Assembly (NCBI RefSeq): GCF_001469865.1
Contig: NZ_LOPV01000045.1
Location: 1 to 34,510, forward strand
Origin: Haloferax profundi
GTDB taxonomy: Archaea; Halobacteriota; Halobacteria; Halobacteriales; Haloferacaceae
Length of the DNA: 34,510 nt
Direction: 5' to 3'
Under the pieces are notes generated by a model that worked only from the letters and a program-made list of their open reading frames with translations, was not told the origin of the DNA and did no database searches. The first letter of the stretch is position 1, and every line of letters starts with the position of its first letter. The translations under genes and the position numbers were made by a program. Positions 15,984 through 26,500 of this stretch are shown one piece after another.

Positions 15984-18241
15984 GTACCGAGTCTACGACA
16001 CGGCAGTCGTCGGCGCCCGAGGCGGCCCGCCACACCGTCGCCGGCGTCGACGCGAACGTACTCGCCTTAGCGTCCACGCTCGTCCTCGTCGGGACGTTCC
16101 TCTTCGTCCTGTACGACGTGACGAACGTGGTCGGCCGGCGTGACCAGTTCCTGCTCGTCGCCGGTGGCGCACTCGTCCTCGCGACAGTCGTCGGCGTGAT
16201 GCTCCGGCCACGAGTCGCACTCCTCCTCACCATCGCCCTCGTCGGCGGTGGGTTCGCTGCGTACTTCCTCTCGCTTCCGACGAGTCAACTCGCGTTGCTC
16301 TCGCCGACGCGACTCCTCGCCGATTCGGTCGCCCTCCTCAGCGGACTGTCGGTCCTTCGTCTGCTCTCGGCGGACGTGTGGGCACTCGCGGTGACGCCCG
16401 CCCCGACGTTCCTCGCGTGGTATCTCGCCGTCCGGGGGCGTATCGCACCTGCCGTCGCCGTCGCCGGTGGTGGCCTCGGGTTGTTCGTCCTGACGGGCGA
16501 CGCAAACGGCCCGCTCACACTGGTCGGCGTCGGCGCGGGGATGGCCGCGATTGGCTTCGACAGCATCGGTCGGTACGGCCACGACGGCGGACAACTGGAC
16601 GTCCTCGTCGTCGTTCTCGCCGCGATGGTCGTCCTCTCGGCGACGGTCACGGTGCTTCCCGGTGCGGGTGGGTCCCCAATCATCCCGAACAGCGGTGTCG
16701 CCGAGCAACCGACCGTCGAAGCGAGTCTCGTGAGTGCCAGCGACAGCATCTCTGTCGTCGGGAGTATCAGCCTCTCACCGGAGGTCAGATTCGAAGTCGA
16801 GAGCACGTCGCCGTCGTACTGGCAGACGGCGTCGTTCGACCGCTACACTGGAACTGGGTGGGTCAGAACTGGTGATTCTGAACCGTACACCGGTGGCCGA
16901 CTCGAAGGCCCCGAAGGGCCGTCACGACTCGTCCGCCAGACTGTCTCGCCGGCGACACCGCTGGACGCCATGCCCGGTGCGTGGCGACCCGTCGCCGTCA
17001 GCGGAAACATCTCGTCCGAGACGCTCGTCACGCAGCAGGGCAACATTCGCCCCGCGCGGACCATCGGCACCGACGAGAACTTCACCGTGACGAGCGCCGT
17101 CCCGCAGTACACGCCGGCGTCGCTCCGACGGACGGGGACCGACTACCCCGACGACATCCGTGAGCGATACCTCGCGCTCCCCGACAGCACCTCCGACCGT
17201 GTCCGCGAGCGAGCGGCCGAGATTACGGCAGACGCGGAGACGCCGTACGACAAGGCTGTCGCCGTCGAGGAGTGGCTCGAAGCCAACAAGGAGTACTCAC
17301 TACAGGTGTCGCGACCAGACGGTGACATCGCCGAGTCGTTCCTGTTCGAGATGGACGCAGGCTACTGTACTTACTACGCGTCGACGATGGTCGTCCTCCT
17401 GCGGTCCGAAGGCGTCCCCGCCCGGTTCGTCACCGGGTACACCACGGGTGAACGCGTCGGCGACGACCGATACGTCGTCCGTGGCCTCGACTCACACGCG
17501 TGGGTCGAAGTCTACTTCGAGGACACTGGTTGGGTCCGATTCGACCCGACGCCTGCCGGTCCCCGAATCGACGCCGAAACCTCGACGCTCACCGACGCTC
17601 GCGATGAAGGCCTGGAAGGCGTCGACACCAACGAGACTGCTGCTGCCGCAGCGGAGACGAACGAATCCGACACCGAGACGCCGACGCCGACCGAGACGGC
17701 GAACGAGACGGAGACGGCGAACGGAACGAACGCGACGCCGCAGAGTGGTCTCGCACCCGGCCTCGAAGAGCGAATCGGCGGCACACCCGGCGCAGGTGAC
17801 GAGTCTGCTGCCGACGAAGGTGACGGACTCCTTCCGGAGTTGCCGTCGCGTGAGACGCTCTTCGTCGGGTTCGCGGCCCTCGTGGGAATCGCCGCGGGTG
17901 TTCGTCGGACACGGATACCGACGCAGGTTCGCTGGGCGACTGTCGCGTTGTACCAGCGTCGGACCGACTCACCGACGGACGACGTGTTCCGTGCGTACGA
18001 CCGCCTCGAACTCGTCCTCGAACGCGACTATCGGCCACGCAGGCCGGGTGAGACGGTGCGCCACTACCTCGCCGCGTTGTCCCGCGTCGGCGTCGACGAA
18101 CGCACGCGACGGGTCGCAGATATCTACGAACAGGCGCGGTACGGACACGGTGTCACACGGGCCGAGGCGGACGAGGTGATGGCCGTCGCCGACAGGGCCG
18201 TCAGGTCGCGTCTGCCGGTCGTCAGACGCTGGGCGGACTGA
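15980..18241 (+). CDS. Membrane transglutaminase-like protein (TgpA type)
   Basis: This 753-aa protein has several N-terminal TM segments (about 25-235), a large external domain with a transglutaminase core, one TM near the C-terminus (about 615-640) and a cytoplasmic DUF4129-like tail. The catalytic triad is C463 (AGYCTYYAS), H506 (SHAWVEVYF) and D522 (RFDPTP). Papain-like proteins of this design may crosslink or cleave surface proteins; the substrate is unknown. A Thr/Glu/Asn-rich linker with many N-x-T sites (about 550-590) precedes the last TM. It is the last gene of the moxR operon. The ATG at 15980 overlaps the DUF58 stop; the longer open frame from 15629 is a shadow. Confidence 0.9.
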   Translation: MSTESTTRQSSAPEAARHTVAGVDANVLALASTLVLVGTFLFVLYDVTNVVGRRDQFLLVAGGALVLATVVGVMLRPRVALLLTIALVGGGFAAYFLSLPTSQLALLSPTRLLADSVALLSGLSVLRLLSADVWALAVTPAPTFLAWYLAVRGRIAPAVAVAGGGLGLFVLTGDANGPLTLVGVGAGMAAIGFDSIGRYGHDGGQLDVLVVVLAAMVVLSATVTVLPGAGGSPIIPNSGVAEQPTVEASLVSASDSISVVGSISLSPEVRFEVESTSPSYWQTASFDRYTGTGWVRTGDSEPYTGGRLEGPEGPSRLVRQTVSPATPLDAMPGAWRPVAVSGNISSETLVTQQGNIRPARTIGTDENFTVTSAVPQYTPASLRRTGTDYPDDIRERYLALPDSTSDRVRERAAEITADAETPYDKAVAVEEWLEANKEYSLQVSRPDGDIAESFLFEMDAGYCTYYASTMVVLLRSEGVPARFVTGYTTGERVGDDRYVVRGLDSHAWVEVYFEDTGWVRFDPTPAGPRIDAETSTLTDARDEGLEGVDTNETAAAAAETNESDTETPTPTETANETETANGTNATPQSGLAPGLEERIGGTPGAGDESAADEGDGLLPELPSRETLFVGFAALVGIAAGVRRTRIPTQVRWATVALYQRRTDSPTDDVFRAYDRLELVLERDYRPRRPGETVRHYLAALSRVGVDERTRRVADIYEQARYGHGVTRAEADEVMAVADRAVRSRLPVVRRWAD

Positions 18242-18281
18242 ACCGCGTCACTTTTTCAGGCTGGACCCACAGGAGAGAGCA

Positions 18282-19526
18282 ATGGCGACGAGAGACGCCG
18301 TCCCCGCACTCCTGTGCATCCTGTTGTGTGTGCTCGCCGCAGTCCCTCCAGTCGCGGCCACACCCGATGGGTCTGCCGCCGGTCCCGGCATCGACCCACT
18401 CGTCCAGCAGGGTGTCGAACCGGATAGTACACGCATCGTCGTCGACGTCGAGTCCGACGGGTCTGCCCGCTGGGAGATTCAGTACTGGACTCGGTTAGAC
18501 GACCAGAACACCACCGACGCCTTCCAATCACTCCAAGACGACGTCGAGGCCAACCCGGGCGACTACACGTCCGCGTTCGAGTCACGAATCGCCGACACCG
18601 TCTCCGCGGCGGAGAACTCGACTGGTCGCGAGATGACGGCGACGAACGTCTCCGTCTCGGCCGAGACCCGCTCACTGCCGGATAGTTACGGTGTCGTCAC
18701 CTACTCCTTCGAGTGGTCGAACTTCGCCGCCGTCGACGGCGACAGACTCGTCGTCGGCGACGCCATCGAGGGGTTCTTCCTCGATTCGAGTTCGCGACTC
18801 ATCGTCTCGTGGCCGGACGAGTACGGGTCGGTGACGGTTGCCCCCGAACCGGACGAGGCACGCGAGAACACGGTCATCTGGCGTGGGTCGGACACCGAGT
18901 TCGTCTCGGGCGAACCGAGCCTCGTCCTCGAAGTGGGCGCAGGTGCCGGTGGCACTTCGACCGCCACACCGACAGACCAGACGACGGCGAGTCAGGCCGA
19001 CGACCCGTTCCCCACGACGAGCGCACTCGCGGCACTCGCCGTGGTAGCCCTGTTCGTCGTCGGCGGGGCCTTCTTCCTCCGGTCGCGTGGTGTGCTCGGC
19101 GACGACGAAGGACCCGGTGCTGCGACAGCGTCGAGTGTCCCCGACGGGCCGACGATACCGGACGAAAGTGACGAGGAAGTCGCTGCCGCGACGGACGCCC
19201 CGGAGACCACCACGGACACAGAGGCGACGACAGACGAGTCGGAGGCAGCACCGGCAGGCGCCGGCGCGACTGACGACGGCGCGGACGACGAGGAAGACGT
19301 GCCCCCCGAACTCCTCAGCAACGAAGAACGGGTGCTTCGTCTCATCGAGTCCCGCGGGGGTCGGGTCAAGCAACAGGAAGTCGCCGGCGCACTCGACTGG
19401 ACCGACGCCAAGACCAGCAAGGTCGTTCGCGGGATGCGCGACGAGGGAACCATCGAGGGGTTCCGCCTCGGCCGTGAGAACGTCCTTCGACTCCCCGAGG
19501 ACGACGACGAGCCCGAAGGCGTATAA
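18282..19526 (+). CDS. Membrane-anchored HTH protein with ectodomain (DUF7345/DUF7343-like)
   Basis: This 414-aa protein has a signal peptide (1-26), an external beta-rich domain with several N-x-T/S sites (about 45-215), a Thr-rich stalk, one TM (about 246-266; LAALAVVALFVVGGAFFL), an acidic linker and a cytoplasmic winged helix at about 345-405 (LSNEERVLRLIESRGGRVKQQEVAGALDW). This is a haloarchaeal one-component transmembrane regulator layout. The ligand and targets are unknown. It follows the transglutaminase operon by 40 bp and has its own AGGAGAGA site and a TATA-like CTTTTTC, so it may sense the state of the cell surface those proteins act on. That link is inference. Confidence 0.85.
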   Translation: MATRDAVPALLCILLCVLAAVPPVAATPDGSAAGPGIDPLVQQGVEPDSTRIVVDVESDGSARWEIQYWTRLDDQNTTDAFQSLQDDVEANPGDYTSAFESRIADTVSAAENSTGREMTATNVSVSAETRSLPDSYGVVTYSFEWSNFAAVDGDRLVVGDAIEGFFLDSSSRLIVSWPDEYGSVTVAPEPDEARENTVIWRGSDTEFVSGEPSLVLEVGAGAGGTSTATPTDQTTASQADDPFPTTSALAALAVVALFVVGGAFFLRSRGVLGDDEGPGAATASSVPDGPTIPDESDEEVAAATDAPETTTDTEATTDESEAAPAGAGATDDGADDEEDVPPELLSNEERVLRLIESRGGRVKQQEVAGALDWTDAKTSKVVRGMRDEGTIEGFRLGRENVLRLPEDDDEPEGV

Positions 19527-19623
19527 ATATCTTACGACCGTTTACGTGGTTCAATGGGGCAATAATCGATGGACTGCGTCGCCTTCGCGGGTATCCACGA
19601 ACTCCGGTTGAATGGAGTTGATT

Positions 19624-19650
19624 CGGGCGGACGACCGCCCGTTTATATCC
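19624..19650 (+). promoter_or_regulatory. GC-rich hairpin abutting a TATA box
   Basis: CGGGCGG (19624-19630), ACGA, CCGCCCG (19635-19641) is a perfect inverted repeat followed at once by TTTATATCC. The TATA centre is about 29 nt before the ATG at 19675, giving a leaderless transcript. The repeat occupies the BRE position, so a bound protein would block initiation; alternatively it ends the upstream transcript. Confidence 0.5.
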
Positions 19651-19674
19651 GAATACGAGACGTACGAGAAATTG

Positions 19675-20944
<1,270 letters not shown>

Positions 20945-21018
20945 CCGCCCTCTGACTTAGCCCGGCGTCGAGATACTTTTCGGAAACTGTACCGCAGTGA
21001 GCGGCGGCACTCGTCGCG

Positions 21019-21345
21019 CTACGCGTCGGGGCCGCGTTCGAGTGGCCCGGTCCACGCGTCGAGGCCACCGGCCATACTCTCTATCGTCGCGTCGTTCGTT
21101 CCTTCGTACGCCGAGAGGAGTCGAACCGCCTGGATGCTCGCTTCCCCGCGCGGGCAGACGGCGACGATGTGTCGCGCGCCGCTGATACGACCGAGGTTCG
21201 AGACGATGTCGTCTAACGGGACGTTGATACTGCCGGGGATGTGCCCTGCTTCGAAGTCTTCTGGCGTACTCACGTCCACGACGAGTGGTGGGTCGTCGTC
21301 TTCGAGGCGCGATTCTACTTCGTCCGGGTCGATTTCGCTGACCAT
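21019..21345 (-). CDS. Single-domain rhodanese
   Basis: This 108-aa protein is one rhodanese domain. The active-site loop is C64-PRGEAS, and the VVDVSTPEDFEAGHIPGSINVPL block (22-44) is characteristic. Such proteins carry sulfane sulfur in the cytoplasm, for example in thiolation or detoxification; the acceptor is unknown. It is the last gene of a minus-strand operon, starting only a few bases after the Nudix stop codon. Confidence 0.92.
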   Translation of the reverse strand: MVSEIDPDEVESRLEDDDPPLVVDVSTPEDFEAGHIPGSINVPLDDIVSNLGRISGARHIVAVCPRGEASIQAVRLLSAYEGTNDATIESMAGGLDAWTGPLERGPDA

Positions 21346-21348
21346 CGC

Positions 21349-21912
21349 CTACAACACTCCTTCGTCGCGGGCGAGGAGAATCCCTTCGACGGTTGCGTCG
21401 TTCGTCGGCGGTTCGGTAGCCCGGTCGATGGCCTCCTCGACCGGAACCGCGTGGACGGAGAGGAACTCGTTGTCGTCTAAATCGCGCTCGACCGGGGTGA
21501 GGCCCTCGGCGAAGACGAACCCGCGTCGATGCCGAAGGACGCCCGTCGAACACCACACGTCGCCGATGAGCGACGCCGAGTCTGCCGCAAAGCCGGTCTC
21601 TTCGCGGAGTTCGCGCACCGCAGCGTCGCTGAAGGACTCTCCGTCCTCGACGATTCCTGCGGGGAGTTCGAGTTGCGTCTGGCGGATGTTCGGCCGGTAC
21701 TGTTCGACGAACACGACGTGGTCGTCCGCGACGGCGACGACGACGACTGCCGTCGCGAGTTCGGCCCAGTAGTACCGCTTCGTCGTCCCGTTCGGTTGCT
21801 CGACGAGGTCGTAGCCCCCGGTAAACCAGCCTGTCTCGTACTCGGTCTTCGATTCGAGGACGGGCCATTCGGGGTCCGGGAGTCGCTCGTGTCGCCGTCC
21901 GTCGTGGGTCAT
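21349..21912 (-). CDS. Nudix hydrolase, ADP-ribose pyrophosphatase type
   Basis: This 187-aa protein has a canonical Nudix box (GIVEDGESFSDAAV, then RELREETGF) and the preceding EQYRPNIRQTQLELPAG segment seen in ADP-ribose pyrophosphatases. It should split ADP-ribose or a related nucleotide sugar in the cytoplasm. The start overlaps the stop of the upstream DUF5809-like gene by ATGA (21909-21912), so translation is coupled. A rhodanese gene follows. Confidence 0.9.
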   Translation of the reverse strand: MTHDGRRHERLPDPEWPVLESKTEYETGWFTGGYDLVEQPNGTTKRYYWAELATAVVVVAVADDHVVFVEQYRPNIRQTQLELPAGIVEDGESFSDAAVRELREETGFAADSASLIGDVWCSTGVLRHRRGFVFAEGLTPVERDLDDNEFLSVHAVPVEEAIDRATEPPTNDATVEGILLARDEGVL

Positions 21913-22406
21913 CGGTCGTCTCCTCCGACGTCTCCGCCGTCACCGTCTCCGACTGCCTCGTGTCCGCTCGCGTCACTCTCGTCACCGTCCAGAATCGTGT
22001 CGCGGTAGACTCTCCCGAACGCGTTGCGTCGGAGGGTGCTGATTGCGGCGTCGCGTTCGTTCTGGAAGGTGGTGGCGACGACTGTGTCGGCGAAGGGAAT
22101 CGGGTGCCACGCGACACGTTCGACGTCGGGATTCCCCAGTTCGACCACGTCGTAGTCGGGATGCGACTCACACCAGTCGTCGAACTCGGTGCGAGACCCG
22201 ACGGTCACGGACAACGATTCGGCGAACAGCGCGTTTCGGACCGTCTCCACGACGTCTCCCGTCACGCGTTCGCGGTACTCGTCCCGGCCGAAGTCCATCG
22301 CTTTCGCCGTCTCTCTGACGACGACTTGCGCCGTCGGACCGACGCGGTCGAACGCGTCTTCGGCCGCTTCGCGTGTCTCCGGAGAAATCGTCCCGTGAGT
22401 TTCCAT
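21909..22406 (-). CDS. DUF5809-like haloarchaeal protein
   Basis: This 165-aa protein of unknown role resembles the DUF5809 family. The N-terminal two thirds is a compact alpha/beta domain (THGTISPETREAAEDAFDRV, then VVRETAKAMDF and DVVELGNPDVERVAWHPI), and the tail is Gly/Asp-rich. No catalytic motif was recognised. ATG 22406 is chosen over an in-frame GTG at 22412. It lies between the DUF5810-like gene (24 bp upstream) and the Nudix gene (ATGA overlap), so the four genes are probably one operon. Confidence 0.78.
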   Translation of the reverse strand: METHGTISPETREAAEDAFDRVGPTAQVVVRETAKAMDFGRDEYRERVTGDVVETVRNALFAESLSVTVGSRTEFDDWCESHPDYDVVELGNPDVERVAWHPIPFADTVVATTFQNERDAAISTLRRNAFGRVYRDTILDGDESDASGHEAVGDGDGGDVGGDDR

Positions 22407-22430
22407 CGCCACCCGATTCGGGGCCCGGAC

Positions 22431-22871
22431 TTACGACTCTTTCTCGTCGGCGTCGTCCGTGGTCGAGGCGTCTCCGTCGGCGTCGTCGTCAGAATCGGCG
22501 TCGGACTGGCCGTCGTCGTCGTGTTCGTACATCTTGCGCGTCATGTCCTTCGCCTCGTCGAGGATGCGCGCGGCGTCGCCGGAGAGCGATTGCCCCCCAC
22601 CGAACTGCTGTTGCTCGTAGCCATGGGTGTGGTCGTGTCCGTGGCCGCGGTCCACCGTATCTTCGAACACCTCGTCGAACTCGTGTTCGTCGGCGTGTTC
22701 GGCGACGACGGGGCCGAGTCCCTCGGCGTTCATCGACGCCCACTCGGGTGCGTGGTCGTCGAGCCACGTCTCGTGGTCGTCACTGTGGACGATTGCTTGG
22801 AGCGCCAGATGGTTCGCGAGGTGCGTCTCGTCTCGTTGTGGCGCGTCGCAGACCGGACAGGCGTATCCCAT
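22431..22871 (-). CDS. DUF5810-like zinc-finger protein
   Basis: This 146-aa protein begins with a C2H2-type finger (C5, C8, H17, H21; CPVCDAPQRDETHLANHL), followed by a helical part rich in His and acidic residues (HSDDHETWLDDHAPEW) and a His cluster (GHGHDHTHG, about 75-85). The tail is Asp/Ser-rich. It resembles the DUF5810 family; function unknown, nucleic-acid or metal binding likely. The frame opens at 22988, but ATG 22871 starts exactly at the finger. First gene of the operon with the DUF5809-like, Nudix and rhodanese genes. Confidence 0.8.
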   Translation of the reverse strand: MGYACPVCDAPQRDETHLANHLALQAIVHSDDHETWLDDHAPEWASMNAEGLGPVVAEHADEHEFDEVFEDTVDRGHGHDHTHGYEQQQFGGGQSLSGDAARILDEAKDMTRKMYEHDDDGQSDADSDDDADGDASTTDDADEKES

Positions 22872-22998
22872 ACCCTCCGGTAGCGTGTGAGTGTACCAAA
22901 ATGCGTCGCAGTTCGTCGGAAGGGGAATGAAGTGGCCGTCGTGTTCGCGATGGTGGTGGGGGGAGGCGAACTGCCGACAAACGGCCACTATCCGCTTC

Positions 22999-23030
22999 TG
23001 GTGGTGGTGGTGGTGATGGTGTGGTGGTGA
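22999..23030. repeat. GGT/GTG simple-sequence repeat
   Basis: The plus strand is almost pure GGT repeats, interrupted by single changes, in the spacer between the HalOD1 gene end and the DUF5810-like gene start. It is G-rich on the plus strand and could form a two-tetrad quadruplex or slip. It is not part of a recognised gene. Confidence 0.8.
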
Positions 23031-23046
23031 TACCGATTCGATGCTG

Positions 23047-23397
23047 TTAGGCAGACTTGACGATGACCGTTCCGTCGGCCCAAACGGTCACGTCGCAGGC
23101 AGCGTACCGGAACTGAACGTGTGCGCGTGCAGGGTTCATCGATCCGCGCCCAACAGCGTCGCCCGTCGCCGATGCCCGTGCCGGCTGAGCGAACACTCTG
23201 TCGAGCGCTTCTGGATTGATGGTGTTCGATAGTGGGGGAAGGTCGACAGCGTCCACGTCTTCCAACTGGGAGACAGCAGTGACTATCGTCACAGCGAGAG
23301 TGTCCCGTCCATCCCAGTCGTGTCGAGCGACGACCTCTTCGGTCGTGCCAGTGTTCCATCCAACATCGTTGCCCTGTAACACGCGAGTTTCGTCCAT
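23047..23397 (-). CDS. HalOD1 output-domain protein
   Basis: This 116-aa protein is made almost wholly of a HalOD1 domain: TLAVTIVTAVSQLEDVD, then LPPLSNTINPEALDRVF, then a closing VQFRYAACDVTVWADGTV. HalOD1 is a haloarchaeal output module seen alone or after receiver domains; its biochemistry is not established. It lies 148 bp downstream of the large Bat-type regulator on the same strand but has a strong TATA of its own, so it is probably separately transcribed. Start ATG at 23397. Confidence 0.85.
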   Translation of the reverse strand: MDETRVLQGNDVGWNTGTTEEVVARHDWDGRDTLAVTIVTAVSQLEDVDAVDLPPLSNTINPEALDRVFAQPARASATGDAVGRGSMNPARAHVQFRYAACDVTVWADGTVIVKSA

Positions 23398-23447
23398 GGT
23401 TCGGTTCGCGTCGGCGTCTTGCCGACAGTGGGTCCAACAACGGTAGT

Positions 23448-23457
23448 CGATATATCG
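23448..23457 (-). promoter_or_regulatory. Palindromic TATA of the HalOD1 gene
   Basis: CGATATATCG is a perfect 10-bp palindrome containing the TATA box, about 55 nt before the ATG at 23397. TBP could bind in either direction, so a bidirectional start is possible. Leader would be about 25-30 nt. Confidence 0.5.
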
Positions 23458-23494
23458 CTCGTTGCTATCCAGCTAGTGGTGTCGTCTGTGACGG

Positions 23495-23510
23495 CTCTAG
23501 TCACCTAGAG
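23495..23510 (-). terminator. Small hairpin after the Bat-type gene
   Basis: CTCTAG, TCAC, CTAGAG form a perfect 6-bp stem with a 4-nt loop, 36 nt beyond the stop of the large regulator gene. It may mark the end of that transcript; no clear T-run follows on the minus strand, so the role is tentative. Confidence 0.35.
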
Positions 23511-23545
23511 TATCGACTGAGAATCAGATGGTATGGCAGTGAACG

Positions 23546-26500
23546 TCACTCGAAGACGCTATCGACTAGCTTCCGCTCTGCGGCCCGCAGGTGGTACTGG
23601 AACGTCGGTGCGCTGATGTCGAACGTCTCCGCGAGTGCCTCGGCCGTACTCCGACGCGGCCACTCGTAGAACCCCGCGAGGTAGGCCGCTCGAATCGACT
23701 CGAACTGCCGGTCGGTCCACTCGTCGCGAATCTTCCACTGGAACGTCTGCGGTGACTCTTCTGCTTGTGTGACAGTCCGTCGGGACAGGAGGGTCGTCCC
23801 CGGGTAGTCTGCGTCGAGGGTGTCGATGAACGAACGGACTCGAATCCGTTCGGGGACGTCTACGGTGAGCGTGGTCTGGTGTCCGGTCGAGTGGAGTTCC
23901 CGGAGCGTCGCTTCCGAGGCGTACAGCGTCTCGAAGAGCGACTCGCGTGGGAGTCGTATCTCGAATAGGTTCCCCGTCTCGTCTTCCGAGAGCAGTCGCA
24001 CGCGCGTCGCAATCTCGCTGCCTGCTTCGACCACCGCCTCCGGGTCGGCGTCGGTGACGACGAACGCGATGACCGACCCGTCGGACTTCGGGAGGACGCC
24101 CGTGAGTCCGACGCCGTGGTCGACTCGCCGTGCCAGACGCGCGAGTGACAGACGGTCACCGCCGAGGCGGGCTTGCACCTGCGTCCGGCGTTCTGTCAGC
24201 ATCGCACCGGCACGTTTCGTCGTCGCGAGCGCGTACCCGGTGGTTTCACCCAGTTCGGCGAGGAGTCCGTCTTCGTTCGACAGTGCGTCGGGGTCCGACG
24301 CGTGGACGACGAACAGCGCTTCGATTCGGTCGTCTGCAACCGCAGGGATGACCGCGAGCGACCGGAACCCGTAGGTGAGTGCGTCCCCGCGGTGGTCGGC
24401 CCACGTCGGGTCGTTGAGCACGTCGTCGACTGTCTGCATCGTCTGCGTCTCGACGGCGGTGTCGAGGAGGTCCGCGAGGGGGCCAGACGAGGCGACTTCA
24501 CTGAGTCGGTCGGCGTAGGCGGTATCTGCCCCGTGAATCGCCTCTGGGTTCGGATGGAACTCGCCGCCAACTTCGTCAGAGTCGACGTGCCAGACGACGG
24601 CGTAGGGTCCGGTCTCGACGAGATGCTTTCCGACGGCCGAGAGCGCGTCACTTCGCGTCGGCGCGCGGATGAGCGACTGGTTGATGCTTCTGATGGTCGT
24701 GTTGACCTGGTCGAGTCGCCGGAGTATCTCGTTTTGTTCGGCGAGACGTCGGTCACGTTCGTGCAACTCGGACTCCGCGTCGATGCGCTCTAACAGTTCT
24801 TCGACGGTGGCTACGAGCAAGTTCACGAGTTCGACGTCCACGTCACTGGGTGCGGTGGTTCCCGGATGGCCGGTCACGAGGACGCCGTGTCGCCCGACTG
24901 GGGCCGCGATAACCCGTTCGACACCTTCGACGATGCCACCGTCGGGGGCGATTTCGACGACGGAGACTTCGCCGGCGACGAAGGCATCCCAGACGCCTCC
25001 TTCGGTCAGGCCGACACCGAGTGGTTTGTCGCCGAGTCCCGTCCCTGCTTCACCGACGCGCGTGAGTGCCGTGTTGGTCTCGTCGAAGACGAACAGTTCT
25101 GTCCGTGCGTCGCCGAGCACCTCGTCACAGGCCGCGACGGCATCGTTGAGGACCGTCTCGCGGTCCGTCGCACTCATCATCTCACGCGTGCGCTCGTGGA
25201 GTGTCGCGAGCAGTCGTTCGTAGCGATGTCGCTCTGTCACGTCGCGCAACACGCCGACCGACCCAATCGATTTCCCGTCGACGACGAGCGGCGTCCGGTG
25301 GTTTTCGACCTGTACGACTTCGCCGTCTGCTCTCTCCAGTTCGAACTCTACGATTTGGTTCGCGGCGGTGAAGAACACCTCGTCGCTGTCGTCGACCGTC
25401 TCGTCGAAGAGGGAACTCGCAGAGACGCCGAGTATCTCCGTGCGTGGAAGACCGGTCAGACGCTCGAACGCTGGGTTGACGGCCGTGAACAGGCCGTCCC
25501 GGTCCAAGGCGTACACAGGGTCGGCGACGGCTTCGAGCATCCGCCCGTACTGCTCGATTTCCGTCTCCCGTTCGTGCTGTTCGGTGATGTCCGTGAAGTA
25601 GACAGAGAGCCCTGTCTCAGATGGGTACGCCTTGATGTTGTACCACGTGTCCGAGTTTTCTGAGTACGCCTCGAACGTCCTGGTCTGCTGGGTCCGCATC
25701 GCCGTCTTGAACTCCCCCCGGAATCTCCCCGACTCCGGCGTGAGGTCGTGCATCTCTCGCCCGAAGAGGTCGGTGGCGGGTTCTTCGAAGAGTTCCTCTG
25801 CGGTTTCGTTGACGTAAGTGAGTCGCCAGTCGGTGTCGAACGCGACCACCGCCTCGTCGATTCGGCCCAGCACTTCAGAGAGGGCGTCTTTGAGTTCGTG
25901 CCGGTCGGCCGCCGCGCCGATGACGGCGGCGATATTTTCGAGGAACAGCACGTCGTCGTCGGTGAACTCACCCGATTCGAACGCCTGGGCGCCGATGACT
26001 CCCCACCGACTCGCGTCGCTCCCGATAGGGGCGCACATGCCACTCCCGAATCCTGTCGAGGTGAACGCTTCTGAGTGGTCGAACCGTTCGTCTGCGTCGA
26101 AGTCGTCGGCGACGATAGACTGTCCGCGTTGGTACGTCTGCATCGCCTGCGTCTTCTCGTCGGCGACGATTGGTTGGTGGACGAACGTCTCGGCCCATCC
26201 GGTCCCGGCGGCGACGCGGAAGGTGTTCGGTTCGTCGAGTCGTTCGAGAATCGACACGGAGTCCGCACCGAGCGTCTCGCCCACGCGACGAACGGCGAGT
26301 TGGAGTACTTCGTCCAGGTCGACGGTCGTCAGTGCGCGGGTCCCGACTTCCGAGACGACCCGCTGTTGTTCGAGGCGGGCCTGGTTCGAACACTCGATAC
26401 GATGGTCAGAAATGGCCTTCTGCACGCGGAACCCCAGCCACGACAGTGGGTCGGCGTCGCCCTCGCGAATGAAGTAGTCTGTTGCACCGGCATCTACAGC

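Noticed and set aside
23001-23030. The GGT tract as coding His repeats of an extended DUF5810-like protein or as a CRISPR-like array.
   Set aside because: No long gene frame uses it and there are no spaced unique segments.
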